From assembly GCF_019670105.1 (NCBI RefSeq), contig NZ_AP023032.1, positions 1,482,972 through 1,546,971 on the forward strand: a stretch of DNA of 64,000 nucleotides, written 5' to 3'. Position 1 is the stretch's first letter. The number at the start of each line of letters is the position of its first letter. The DNA is from Agarivorans albus. GTDB taxonomy: Bacteria > Pseudomonadota > Gammaproteobacteria > Enterobacterales > Celerinatantimonadaceae. The notes under the pieces are model-generated. The model did no database searches. It saw nothing but the letters and a program-made list of their open reading frames with translations, and was not told where the DNA came from. The translations under genes were made by a program, and so were the position numbers. Positions 1 through 8,190 of the stretch are shown here, piece by piece.

Positions 1-2
1 AG

Positions 3-1295
3 TTATTAGAAGTTTATAGCCGCCGCGGTAAATGGGAAGCCTGTGATAGCTTGCTAAACCACAGCTTAGCCATGTGTGAAGTGCTTATTTTGCCGCGATT
101 CACCGAGATCTTTAATAGTATTAAAAGCATCATTGATAAGCGCCAAGTATTTTACGCTAAAGATATTGATAGCTATAAGCTTGCACCAATTCATCTTAAC
201 CTTGATGATTTAGTGCGTAGTGCCAAACAAGACACACAGCTTCGCCAAGTTCAGCAGCGCTTGCGTGAAATGCAATTAATTAGCCGCATGCAATCGTTGC
301 CTGAGCGATTTGATAGTACCGTAGATTTAGCTGTTGAAAGCTTAAAGCTGGTTTGTGGTAACTTCACTGTGCAAGTGGGAATGGTGCACCACTTAGCTAG
401 TGACGCATGGGAAGAATGGGCGCATGTAGGTAAATTGCTAAGCAAAGAACAAGTTGATCAATACCTAGCGCATGTTAAAGATAACCAGAGCACTTGGATA
501 AACAATAGCTTTAGTTCAAAAGGTGAAGATGGCAAACGAGCGACCTATAACTCGGTTGCCTGCTTACCAATATTTGTAGATGAACATTTATATGGCGCCT
601 TAACCCTTTGTAACTTTAACAGTAATCGTTATTTTGACCGCCAAGACCAAGACACACTTAATTTAATTAGTCGCCAGTTAGGTAGCCAGTTACAGCAGCT
701 TAAACACCGAGAAAACCTGCTTAAGATGTCTACCACCGACTCGCTTACCGGGCTGCTAAATAGACAAGCATTGTTAGCGCGTTTAGAGCAAGAGCTGGTG
801 ATGTTTGAGCAACAAGCTGGTACTTATCACTGTTCCTTGGCTTATATTGATTTAGATAACTTTAAAATTGTAAACGATTTGCTAGGCCATGATGTTGGTG
901 ACAAAGTGCTTTCGGCTTTCTCTGCTTTATTAGTGGACACCATGCGCGCTGGCGATATTGTTGCTCGTTGGGGCGGTGATGAATTTGTCGTGGTTTTCCC
1001 AAGTGCCAAACACGACCAAGCCAAGCTCACTGCTGAACGCTTGTTGGCCAACCTGCACAAGAAACATTATTTTAAAGAGCAGTTACGTGCTTGGGCAGAA
1101 AAACCAGAGTTGGTGGACAACTTACCCGATCTTAGTTGCTCAATCGGTATTACCGATTGCGGTGGTGTAGAGCACAATGATTTAAGTGAGGATTGGTTAC
1201 TTAAACAAGCTGACCGAGCCCTATATCGCGCGAAAGCAGAGGGCAAAGGGCGGGTGAGTGTTATGAGTTTAAGCAAAGAGTTTGAGCTGGACTAA
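3..1295 (+). CDS. GAF-GGDEF diguanylate cyclase, 5' end cut by window edge
   Basis: This is the C-terminal part of a c-di-GMP synthase; the open frame runs leftward to the first base of the window, so the true start lies outside. A GAF-like sensory region comes first, followed by a GGDEF domain that makes cyclic di-GMP from two GTP. The catalytic GGDEF residues are encoded at 972-986, preceded by the usual DSLTGLLNR and LDNFKIVND-type motifs. An intact inhibitory I-site (RAGD, five residues before GGDEF) suggests product inhibition. A rho-independent terminator follows directly. The signal sensed by the upstream part cannot be judged from the fragment. Confidence 0.9.
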   Translation, partial: LLEVYSRRGKWEACDSLLNHSLAMCEVLILPRFTEIFNSIKSIIDKRQVFYAKDIDSYKLAPIHLNLDDLVRSAKQDTQLRQVQQRLREMQLISRMQSLPERFDSTVDLAVESLKLVCGNFTVQVGMVHHLASDAWEEWAHVGKLLSKEQVDQYLAHVKDNQSTWINNSFSSKGEDGKRATYNSVACLPIFVDEHLYGALTLCNFNSNRYFDRQDQDTLNLISRQLGSQLQQLKHRENLLKMSTTDSLTGLLNRQALLARLEQELVMFEQQAGTYHCSLAYIDLDNFKIVNDLLGHDVGDKVLSAFSALLVDTMRAGDIVARWGGDEFVVVFPSAKHDQAKLTAERLLANLHKKHYFKEQLRAWAEKPELVDNLPDLSCSIGITDCGGVEHNDLSEDWLLKQADRALYRAKAEGKGRVSVMSLSKEFELD

Positions 1296-1313
1296 ATAAA
1301 ACAGTATTGCGAG

Positions 1314-1343
1314 AAAGCGCTGGTAAACCTCAGCGCTTTTTTA
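1314..1343 (+). terminator. Rho-independent terminator of the GGDEF gene
   Basis: The stem AAGCGCTG / CAGCGCTT (1315-1322 and 1331-1338) is followed by a run of T. It lies 20 bases after the stop codon of the upstream diguanylate cyclase gene. Confidence 0.85.
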
Positions 1344-1350
1344 TTGCCTA

Positions 1351-1512
1351 ATATCACTCACACCAAATAAGTGATCAGAAATAACGCAGGAAAAATACTC
1401 GAGAATAAGGCATGATTTTTCGATAAGTAGTTATTCTACAATCAAAAATTTTAACGCAGTTATCGAGTATTTTAACCAGATAGAATGAACAGTTACTTGC
1501 TACGATTGGTAT
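1351..1512 (+). repeat. 162-bp dispersed intergenic repeat, copy 1 (MITE-like)
   Basis: This block matches, in reverse orientation, the block at 44867-45028 over its full 162-base length, with roughly 85-90% identity by eye. The right end carries GATTGGTAT, and copy 2 has the matching inverted end ATACCAATC; in copy 1 the left end has drifted. No open reading frame lies inside. Equal length, inverted termini and location between unrelated genes fit a miniature inverted-repeat element. Identity to a named family was not tested. Confidence 0.75.
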
Positions 1513-1583
1513 AACGACTTGCCAAAGCTTGTGACTAGACACTAGAGTGGACTTTCTTGGAAAAGATTTAAGGGATGTAAAGC

Positions 1584-2594
1584 GTGAAGTTAATTGTAAA
1601 GCTGTTGATTTTGGCCGCTGTGGGCTTAGTCATCGCCTGTAGTTCATCAGATAAAGAATACCAAAATAACCATCTTGAGCCGATCGCTAAAAACCCTTTT
1701 AAGTTTCTTTATGTTCGATTTTTTGGTGATACTCGTTGGTCTGATCAAGCGGCCGAAGCTTACCGCGTACCACGCCAAGATGTTGATCTAGAGCTACTTA
1801 AAGATGAGCACGCAGGTACAAAGGTGACTTGGTTAGGTCATTCTAGTTTCTTAGTGCAACTGCCAGAGCTGACCTTTCTTACAGATCCGGTTTTTAGTGA
1901 ACGGGTATCGCCTGTGAGTTTTGCCGGGCCAAAACGCTTAGTTCCACTTACCTTTAAACCAGAAGACCTACCCAGTGTCGATTTTGTAGTGATTTCCCAT
2001 AATCACTATGATCACTTGGATAAAAAAGCCATTAAGCACTTTGGTAATTCTACTCATTACTTTGTGCCAGAAGGCTTGGGTATTTGGTTTGAAAAAATGG
2101 ATATTAAACCAAGTAATATTACTGAATTGCCTTGGTGGGGCTCGCAGCAAAAAGGCGAGGCCTTAATCACTGCTACGCCTAGCCAACATTGGTCGGCACG
2201 TGGCTTGTTTGATCGCAATAAAAGCCACTGGGCGAGTTGGTTGATTGAGTTTAAAGGTAAGCGTTATTGGTTTGCCGGAGATACTGGTTATAACCCCTAT
2301 GACTTTAAAGAAATAGGTGAACGAGCGGAAGAAATCGATCTGGCATTTATTCCTATTGGTGCCTATTCACCACGTGGTTTTATGAAAGATCAACACGTTA
2401 ATGTGCCTGAAGCGATTAAAGTACATCAAGATGTAAAGGCTAAGCTGTCTATTGGCATGCACTGGGGAACTTATCCTCTTACGGCAGAACCGGTAATGGA
2501 GCCCGCCGAGTTGTTAGAAGACCTAAGTAGCAAACAAGCCGCGTCGGCACCGTTTATTACAATGAAAATGGGCGAGACCTTGGTGTTAGACTAG
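1584..2594 (+). CDS. Lipoprotein metallo-beta-lactamase-fold hydrolase (UlaG / NAPE-PLD-like)
   Basis: This is a predicted membrane-anchored metal-dependent hydrolase of 336 residues. The first 19 residues form a lipoprotein signal with lipobox VIAC (Cys19). The metal-binding signature HNHYDHLD, an upstream WLGHSSFLV strand, a later FAGDTGY segment and a C-terminal GMHWGTYPL segment match the UlaG/NAPE-phospholipase-D branch of the metallo-beta-lactamase fold. Substrates in this branch include phospholipids and lactones, so the real substrate is open. The start is GTG with the purine-rich AAGGGATG upstream. It stands alone, preceded by the 162-bp repeat. Confidence 0.85.
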   Translation: MKLIVKLLILAAVGLVIACSSSDKEYQNNHLEPIAKNPFKFLYVRFFGDTRWSDQAAEAYRVPRQDVDLELLKDEHAGTKVTWLGHSSFLVQLPELTFLTDPVFSERVSPVSFAGPKRLVPLTFKPEDLPSVDFVVISHNHYDHLDKKAIKHFGNSTHYFVPEGLGIWFEKMDIKPSNITELPWWGSQQKGEALITATPSQHWSARGLFDRNKSHWASWLIEFKGKRYWFAGDTGYNPYDFKEIGERAEEIDLAFIPIGAYSPRGFMKDQHVNVPEAIKVHQDVKAKLSIGMHWGTYPLTAEPVMEPAELLEDLSSKQAASAPFITMKMGETLVLD

Positions 2595-2647
2595 CGGCTG
2601 TTGATCTTTCGAACAACATTTAGCCGCGAACGGTCAACAGAACCTAG
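2591..2647. repeat. Imperfect hairpin repeat, degenerate copy
   Basis: Arms beginning CTAG and ending CTAG, containing CTGTTGATC and GGTCAACAG, fold back on each other imperfectly. The arm motif resembles the hairpin at 53009-53064, which carries a cleaner version (CTAGGGTCTGTTG...). It overlaps the stop codon of the metallo-hydrolase gene. It may be a small dispersed palindromic repeat that also helps to end transcription. Confidence 0.45.
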
Positions 2648-2672
2648 GGTTAAACCGCTAAATTAACCCTAG
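2644..2672. terminator. Hairpin between convergent genes
   Basis: A perfect 10-base stem, CTAGGGTTAA (2644-2653) with TTAACCCTAG (2663-2672), lies between the convergent metallo-hydrolase and GH8 genes. There is no strong T tract on either side, so termination efficiency is uncertain. Confidence 0.4.
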
Positions 2673-2681
2673 AACTTAAGC

Positions 2682-4061
2682 CTAATTTAGTGCTGGTTTA
2701 TAGGTGTTTCCGGTTAGAGTTAGTGCGTATAGAGCCGAAAGGGCCATTCCGTAGTAATCGTTATTGGCATTTTCATAACCGTTAGCGCCAATGTTCCAAG
2801 GCAGGCTGCCATTTAAGGTTTCATCAACCCAATGCTCGGTGTAATTGTTAGCATTGTCTGGATACCAGTTATAGAGCATTGCCGCTACTGCAAATCCTCC
2901 AGAGAAAGAACGGCCGTTATAACCAGCGGAGTCACCGGTCGATTGGGAAATATCTGCTTTAATATCGGTAATGTCGCCATTATTGGAGTTGTTTACCAAG
3001 TCGTTGATTAAACGACGAGTCCAGTTTTGCGATTCACTGGTTCCATACCAGGCATAGTCCATGGTTACTCGCCAAGGAATGCGAGAGGCATCTGAGCCAT
3101 AGTTAGTGCTTCTGCCAGTTACCGCGCTTCCATCTAACTTCATCCAGTCAGGAACAAAGGTTTTATCACCATTTGGGCCTGCTTTTTGTTTGTCGAGTAA
3201 CTTGCTGTAAAGATCGCGTGCGGCCGAATTCCAGCGGTCATTGGCATTTTTTACCGAGCTGTCTACCGAAGCCACTTCAGCAAAGTAGCGGAAAAATGCG
3301 GGTATAGAATAAGAAGCATCGATTTCATCTTTACACGGGTCGAAATTAGATTTTTGATAAGGTTTTACCACCCACGTGCCGCCATCATCGGCGCACCAAT
3401 GTAACCAGTTATCGTGCAGCTCATTAACTATGTGAATCGCCTCTGCGCGATAATCAATATCTGGGTTGTCCCATTTATCAGCGGCAACAAACAGTGCCAT
3501 GGCGATATCAATATCACCATCAGTGGCTGGGCCACCGCCACCTGCACCAAAACAGGTTTGGTTTTGGCCAACAATGCCATAACAAATTTGGTTGGTTACT
3601 GGAGAGGCATTACCCCAAACTAACCAAGGCATTAAATCAGCATTGTTATCATCCAAGGCTTTTCGATAAAATCGGAACAGTTTGTCGAAACGAGTTTTGT
3701 CGTCACCGTAGGCGGTAACTAGCATACCGTAACCCATTCCTTCAGAGGCCGTTGCGTAAGCATCTTTACTTACATTGCCGCTACCATCGCGTAGTGCTCC
3801 GCCCGAACCCCACTTTACACGCGCCATATTGGTACCGGCATCAACGATGTAGTTATCTACAAAGCGGTTATATATGGTGTTTAGCTCTGATGCGTTAATG
3901 GCTGTGTTGTTGGGGAGCAAAATACCGCCCCAATATCCAGAGTTCGCTAAATTCTGTTTAGTTAATGCCGCACTGGCCGAAAAACTGGCGCAACTTAACA
4001 TTAATGCCGAACTGATTAATGCACAGCTGAGCAAGGGGCGCGTAGTTGAAAAAACTGTCAT
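2682..4061 (-). CDS. Secreted glycoside hydrolase family 8 (endoglucanase-like)
   Basis: This is a predicted exported endo-acting glucanase of 459 residues. An N-terminal signal peptide ends near residue 32 (SASA-AL). The GH8 fold is indicated by the segment TASEGMGYGML, whose Glu107 is the expected general acid, and by the family signature ATDGDIDIAMAL with Asp181, Asp183 and Asp185. GH8 includes cellulases, lichenases, chitosanases and xylanases, and I cannot choose among them with certainty. The gene has no cellulose-synthase neighbours, so it is not an obvious BcsZ; a role in plant or algal glucan degradation is likelier. A perfect LacI-type palindrome lies 33 bases before the start. Confidence 0.88.
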   Translation of the reverse strand: MTVFSTTRPLLSCALISSALMLSCASFSASAALTKQNLANSGYWGGILLPNNTAINASELNTIYNRFVDNYIVDAGTNMARVKWGSGGALRDGSGNVSKDAYATASEGMGYGMLVTAYGDDKTRFDKLFRFYRKALDDNNADLMPWLVWGNASPVTNQICYGIVGQNQTCFGAGGGGPATDGDIDIAMALFVAADKWDNPDIDYRAEAIHIVNELHDNWLHWCADDGGTWVVKPYQKSNFDPCKDEIDASYSIPAFFRYFAEVASVDSSVKNANDRWNSAARDLYSKLLDKQKAGPNGDKTFVPDWMKLDGSAVTGRSTNYGSDASRIPWRVTMDYAWYGTSESQNWTRRLINDLVNNSNNGDITDIKADISQSTGDSAGYNGRSFSGGFAVAAMLYNWYPDNANNYTEHWVDETLNGSLPWNIGANGYENANNDYYGMALSALYALTLTGNTYKPALN

Positions 4062-4093
4062 TGTTCATCCTTACAATTGATCATTATTATTTT

Positions 4094-4107
4094 TGTTAGC
4101 GCTAACA
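4094..4107. promoter_or_regulatory. LacI-type palindromic operator upstream of GH8
   Basis: The perfect palindrome TGTTAGCGCTAACA has the central CG and length typical of LacI/GalR-family operators. It lies 33 bases upstream of the GH8 start codon, where a repressor would block the promoter. The regulator itself is not in the window. Confidence 0.6.
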
Positions 4108-4383
4108 GTCATAGTTTATATTTTGTGCTGATCAAAAAGTGTTCAGGATGCGCTTTGGTCTTAGTGAATGTGATCTAGATGTGTGACATTGGTTGATAGT
4201 AATTTGTTAAGTTGTTGATAAAAAAGGATTGATTTATTTCATGGCGTTTGCTGCTTTTGAGAGGCTGGAAGCTATTTGCTAAAAAATAGCTACTTAGCTT
4301 GTGAAAAAAAATAATTGTTCGCTTCGTCTTATAAGGGATTTTTTACTTAAAAATCGGTTTATATCACAGTCATCTTTATACCT

Positions 4384-4396
4384 AATCATAATGATT
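4384..4396. promoter_or_regulatory. Palindrome upstream of the WYL regulator
   Basis: The perfect dyad AATCAT-A-ATGATT lies 60 bases before the WYL regulator start. BrxR/CapW-type regulators are known to bind palindromes in their own promoters, so this is an autoregulatory operator candidate. The AT-rich composition makes a chance palindrome possible. The remainder of the 4062-4455 gap is AT-rich with no other recognised feature. Confidence 0.3.
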
Positions 4397-4455
4397 GCCT
4401 ATACCTGAACTGCTTGTTAGTATTTGTTTTTCAAGATGAACAGAGCGAAGTGAAA

Positions 4456-5331
4456 ATGGATTTGAACGAACTGAACCATGGACAAAGAAGCCGACTAGCT
4501 TTTATTGATTTTAGCCTAGAGTACTTTGGCGAAGTGAGCCGTGCCGACTTAATTAGTCGATTTAAAACAGGCCTTGCAGCTGCAACTCGTGATTTAGCCA
4601 GCTATAAGCAACTTGCACCTAATAATGCTTTTTTAGACCATAAGGCGCGCAGGTATTTACGCAGAGATAAATTCTCTCCTTTGTTTTCTCATAATCCAGA
4701 AGCGATCTTAACGGGGCTGTCTCATGGCTTTGGTGATGGCTTGTCGTTTCCTCTAGAGCCCAGCGATACCTGCTTTGATGCGGTGAGGTTGGTGCACCCA
4801 AAGGCCGATTATATTGCCTCGATTATGCGCGCTATTCATCACCGCGTGCCGCTAAAATGCAGCTACCTGTCTATATCGTCTGGCGAAAGCAGCCGAGAAA
4901 TAGTGCCTCACAGTTTAGTGAACAATGGTCACCGTTGGCATGTTAGAGCTTTTGACAGAGTAAGTGGGAGCTTTAGAGACTTTGTATGTACTCGCTTTAC
5001 CCAACTCGAAGTGCTCGATCAGTCAATTGCTACGCTAGAAGCTCGTGATTATGACAAGCAGTGGAATCACATTGTGGAGTTGGAGCTGGTGGCTCATCCA
5101 AGTTTGCAGTACCCGCAGGCTATTGAGCTTGATTATGCGATGCATGAAGGGGCGCTTAAACTTGAAGTACGCGCCGCGCTGGCGGGGTATTTGTTACGCC
5201 AATGGAATGTTGATTGTTCAAAACAACACAGTTTGAGTGGTGGTGAATATCAATTAGCCTTAAAAGACAGCAAGGTATTGGCAAATGTATCTGGCTTAAG
5301 TATTGCGCCAGGTTGGCAGTCAGAGGATTAA
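4456..5331 (+). CDS. WYL-domain transcriptional regulator, BrxR/CapW-like
   Basis: This is a predicted DNA-binding regulator of about 291 residues. The N-terminal third (EVSRADLISRFKTG...TRDLASYKQLAP...ARRYLRRDKFSPLF) matches the winged-helix layout of BrxR/CapW proteins. The middle holds a WYL sensor domain, seen as CSYLSISSGESSREIVPHSL followed by RWHVRAFDR, and a C-terminal domain follows. Members of this group repress CBASS, BREX and other phage-defence operons, but none is visible here. The only gene downstream, after 8 bases, is a DUF6500 protein. I chose the ATG at 4456 rather than an upstream TTG because family similarity begins there. Confidence 0.8.
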   Translation: MDLNELNHGQRSRLAFIDFSLEYFGEVSRADLISRFKTGLAAATRDLASYKQLAPNNAFLDHKARRYLRRDKFSPLFSHNPEAILTGLSHGFGDGLSFPLEPSDTCFDAVRLVHPKADYIASIMRAIHHRVPLKCSYLSISSGESSREIVPHSLVNNGHRWHVRAFDRVSGSFRDFVCTRFTQLEVLDQSIATLEARDYDKQWNHIVELELVAHPSLQYPQAIELDYAMHEGALKLEVRAALAGYLLRQWNVDCSKQHSLSGGEYQLALKDSKVLANVSGLSIAPGWQSED

Positions 5332-5339
5332 CAAGAACG

Positions 5340-5558
5340 ATGAGAGCAAGCTTACGCAGCCATGTTATTAAGATTTGCCAAAGTAAAATTGACGCTAAGG
5401 GCAGTAATGTAGGTTTGTCTTTCTATGCGTTTTTTGCCAATAAAAATGATAATCCCGAGCTGCTAATGGAAGCTGCTAGGTGGTGGATTGAAACTCATCA
5501 GCTCGATCATTTCGAAAAAGCGCATAAAATTAAAGCATTAGTTGAGTCTGAGAATTAA
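5340..5558 (+). CDS. Small DUF6500-like protein in an operon with the WYL regulator
   Basis: This is a 72-residue soluble protein with the conserved-looking core KGSNVGLSFYAFFANKND, PELLMEAARWW and THQLDHFEKAHKIKA, which I recognise as DUF6500. No function is established for the family. It starts 8 bases after the WYL regulator stop codon, so the two are almost certainly co-transcribed. It has no signal peptide or membrane segment. The initiating ATG at 5340 fits the conserved N-terminus MRASLRSHVI. Confidence 0.7.
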   Translation: MRASLRSHVIKICQSKIDAKGSNVGLSFYAFFANKNDNPELLMEAARWWIETHQLDHFEKAHKIKALVESEN

Positions 5559-5707
5559 CGCTCACTTGTAGGCTTGTATTTCGGCTCTCTACTGCTGTTT
5601 TTCTAGTGGAGAGTTCGGCTTGAATGTGGATTATTTAACCACTACAATAGCGAACTTTTATTGTTTGATAGAAGGTTGTGGTGCCAAACGGCGTCATGAG
5701 TAGTTAA

Positions 5708-6370
5708 ATGTTTCGCTCCGCTGTAACAGAAAAAACGCTGTTAAGTTTTTCTAGTTTTTCCTCCTTTTTGTTCGCTTTACTCGGTATCAGCCTTGGTTTA
5801 TGGGCTGGTTCTTTAGTGATTGTATTTGATGGTGCCTATTCATTGGTGAGCCTAGCCTTAACGCTAGTTTCGCTGGGCTCCCTAGCGCTTAGAAAACACC
5901 CTGTATTCGAAGAGCAGCCCAATAAAGCATTAATGATAGAGCCCGCGGTTGTAGCCTTCAAAGGCTTGGCTATTAGTGCTATGTGTTTGTTTTCATTTGG
6001 ATCTGCAGTTTTAGCTATAGTAAATGGGGGGCGCGATGTGAATACCGGTTTAGCTTTGGTGTTCGGGCTGCTTAATGTTGTTGGTTGTGTCGCGACTTAC
6101 CTAATACTAACAAAAGCCAGTAAACAGTCTTTGCTACTGGATGCAGAGGCGAAACAATGGTTAATGGACAGTGTGATAAGCGGGGCGGTATTGGTCGGTT
6201 TTGTGGTGGCTATGTTATTAAGCAAAAGCGCCTATGCTGCATTTGCTGTTTACGCCGATCCGGCAATGGTGATTATTGCCTCAGCATATTTCGTTTGGGT
6301 ACCGCTTAAAATGACCTTACGAGCGCTAAATCAGCTAAATAGTATTAGAAAGCTTGAATTTAGTTATTAG
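5708..6370 (+). CDS. CDF-like cation transporter without cytoplasmic domain
   Basis: This is a 220-residue integral membrane protein with about six hydrophobic segments. The second segment contains FDGAYSLVSLALTLVSL, which corresponds to the metal-site helix of cation diffusion facilitators, and a later helix has LMDSVISGAV. The usual cytoplasmic C-terminal domain of CDF transporters is absent because the protein stops right after the last membrane region. This shorter architecture exists among predicted Co/Zn/Cd transporters. Metal specificity cannot be assigned. The gene stands alone and ends in a bidirectional terminator. Confidence 0.7.
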   Translation: MFRSAVTEKTLLSFSSFSSFLFALLGISLGLWAGSLVIVFDGAYSLVSLALTLVSLGSLALRKHPVFEEQPNKALMIEPAVVAFKGLAISAMCLFSFGSAVLAIVNGGRDVNTGLALVFGLLNVVGCVATYLILTKASKQSLLLDAEAKQWLMDSVISGAVLVGFVVAMLLSKSAYAAFAVYADPAMVIIASAYFVWVPLKMTLRALNQLNSIRKLEFSY

Positions 6371-6407
6371 CTGGAAGCGAGCTGTTAATATTTGGCGAAC
6401 CGAGAGT

Positions 6408-6441
6408 AAAAAGGCGTAAAGTAAAAATTTACGCCTTTTTT
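6408..6441. terminator. Bidirectional rho-independent terminator
   Basis: The stem GGCGTAAA / TTTACGCC is flanked by A runs on the left and T runs on the right. It therefore serves both the CDF-like gene from the left and the hypothetical gene on the opposite strand. Confidence 0.85.
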
Positions 6442-6448
6442 GTTTGGC

Positions 6449-6826
6449 TTAGTTGCTGTAGCAGCTATCCCAATCGCCGTAGTTTGCGTCACCAGCAAGA
6501 ACTTGCAACTCAACGTCACCTAGTACTTTAACAATGGCGGCATTGGCCAGCTCAATCACAGCATCTAACTCTGCCTGTTCAGTGAAAAAGTTAATCGCTA
6601 CATGGTACTGTTCGTTAAAGTAGGCGATAAACAGCTCCCAGCCTTGCTGTTGTTGGGTATTGGCTAGCTCAGCATCTACTTCATCAAATTTTTCAATGTC
6701 TGCTACAAAACGGATTTCGGCACAGGTTTGTGCGAAAGGCCCAATCGCCATCTTTTTTAGGTGGCGGGCTTTATGGTGGCTTTTAACTTGTGGTTTGGCT
6801 AAATCAGGAACAGAGATAACAGTCAT
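6449..6826 (-). CDS. Hypothetical soluble protein, 125 aa
   Basis: I do not recognise this protein. It is a soluble, acidic protein of 125 residues with a short basic patch near the N-terminus (KSHHKARHLKK) and a mixed alpha/beta pattern. There is no signal peptide. It has its own terminator downstream and is convergent with the CDF-like gene. Real-gene status rests on length, clean codon pattern and terminator position rather than on homology. Confidence 0.6.
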   Translation of the reverse strand: MTVISVPDLAKPQVKSHHKARHLKKMAIGPFAQTCAEIRFVADIEKFDEVDAELANTQQQQGWELFIAYFNEQYHVAINFFTEQAELDAVIELANAAIVKVLGDVELQVLAGDANYGDWDSCYSN

Positions 6827-7218
6827 TTTAAGTACCTAGTGGAAAATAGTAATTGGATTCAGCTAGGCAACATTTTTATGCCAAGCTGTTTGAGCGCGAG
6901 CTTAGTCTAGCTGCCGCATTGGCGCAAGCTAAAGCTGAGAGTCTAGCTCTTTTTGTACTAGCATAAATCACTGTACATCAAAGCTTACAGTCAAGTTTTG
7001 CCAATTGAGCTTGCTTTGCCTGGGATGGGTTAATATTAGACAGTGCTAGCGAAAAAGTTGTCAGTTTGAGCCGCTGCGCTAGGCAAGACAGATGCAAGCA
7101 TACTGGTAGCTACCAAACATATTTTTTTGGTGTTGTTGCGGGTATGAGTTGTCGCGCTCTTTTTCGTTTTTTTGAACTTCTATTGTTTTTAAGTATTCAC
7201 GTTCTCGCGTGACTCCCA
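6827..7218. other. Gap without a recognised gene; possible small-RNA locus
   Basis: No convincing open reading frame is present on either strand. A plus-strand terminator closes the right end at 7219-7247, although no plus-strand gene lies upstream of it. That leaves room for a small RNA or untranslated transcript. No known small-RNA sequence was recognised. Confidence 0.3.
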
Positions 7219-7247
7219 CCTAAGGCCACTGGCCTTAGGTTTTTTTT
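7219..7247 (+). terminator. Orphan rho-independent terminator on the plus strand
   Basis: The perfect stem CCTAAGGCC / GGCCTTAGG with a three-base loop is followed by eight T residues. Both flanking genes are on the minus strand, so this terminator must end a plus-strand transcript that starts in the gap to its left. Confidence 0.8.
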
Positions 7248-7288
7248 GTCTGCAGTTTGCTGCTTAACGATAAGCAGCAAAGATGTAA

Positions 7289-8176
7289 CTAGCGCTGCTC
7301 ATCATCGAATTGTTTGATCAATACCGAAGTATCGGCGCGAGAATAGCCACGTTGTTGTAACTTGGCATATTCATTATCAACTTGTTTGGCTAATGGTAAG
7401 GCAACGCCCAGTTTGTCGGCTTCATCAAAACATATTGCTAAGTCTTTTCTCATCCAATCAATGGCAAAGCCAAAGTCAAACTCATTGGCGGTCATGCTGC
7501 TAGCTCGATTGCTCAGTTGCCAGCTTCCTGCTGCGCCATGCTGCAGCACTTCCACAACTTTGTTTATATCTAGCTTAGTGGCTTCTGCCAGTTTTAAGGC
7601 CTCGGATAAACCTTGCAAGATTCCAGTGATACAAAGTTGATTAACCATTTTGCAGCGCTGGCCATAGCCTACCGGCCCTATCAAATTAACGGCCTTGGCA
7701 TAGCAATCAAAAACAGCTGCTACTTTGCTTAAAGTGGACTGCTCTCCACCTACCATTACTGTTAGGCAGCCGTTAACGGCGCCGGCCTCGCCACCAGATA
7801 CTGGTGCATCAAGAAATTCAAGTTGATGGGCTTTGGCCGCGCTATCTAGCTCGCTGGCAATTTCTGCCGAGGCAGTGGTATGGTCAACTAAAATGCTGCC
7901 TGGTTTTGCAGCGCCAATAATGCCCTGTTCACCAAGATAAACCTGCTGCAGATCTTGATCATTGCCTACACAGCTTAAAATAACATCTGCTTGGCTAGCG
8001 GCTTCCGCTGGGGTAAATGCTTGTTTACCTTGGTACTTAGCTAGCCACTTTTTAGCGGTGGCATCGGTGCGGTTATAAACCACCACTTGGTAGCCTTGCT
8101 GGCTTAAGTGACCAGCCATAGGAAAACCCATTGTTCCTAAGCCTATAAACGCAACGGTAATTGAAGATGGTGTCAT
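7289..8176 (-). CDS. NAD(P)-dependent beta-hydroxyacid dehydrogenase
   Basis: This is a 295-residue oxidoreductase of the 3-hydroxyisobutyrate / tartronate-semialdehyde reductase family. The N-terminal Rossmann motif GLGTMG (residues 12-17) binds the cofactor, DAPVSGG (123-129) is the substrate loop, and Lys176 in GQRCKMVNQ is the expected catalytic lysine. The exact hydroxyacid is not deducible. It is divergent from a MocR-type regulator, and the shared promoter region carries repeated ACTAGT half-sites, which suggests that the regulator controls it. Confidence 0.88.
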   Translation of the reverse strand: MTPSSITVAFIGLGTMGFPMAGHLSQQGYQVVVYNRTDATAKKWLAKYQGKQAFTPAEAASQADVILSCVGNDQDLQQVYLGEQGIIGAAKPGSILVDHTTASAEIASELDSAAKAHQLEFLDAPVSGGEAGAVNGCLTVMVGGEQSTLSKVAAVFDCYAKAVNLIGPVGYGQRCKMVNQLCITGILQGLSEALKLAEATKLDINKVVEVLQHGAAGSWQLSNRASSMTANEFDFGFAIDWMRKDLAICFDEADKLGVALPLAKQVDNEYAKLQQRGYSRADTSVLIKQFDDEQR

Positions 8177-8190
8177 AGCGGTTGTCCTTA

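Noticed and set aside
51-1295. TTG at 51 as the start of the first gene
   Set aside because: The same frame is open back to the first codon of the window and continues in a coding manner, so the TTG is internal and the gene is truncated.
2682-4061. GH8 as part of a cellulose-synthesis operon (BcsZ)
   Set aside because: No bcsA, bcsB or bcsC genes flank it; neighbours are unrelated single-gene units.
4168-4190. CRP-like site containing TGTGATCTAGA
   Set aside because: Only the left half matches the consensus; the right half (TGTGT) does not pair as TCACA, so a functional site is not supported.
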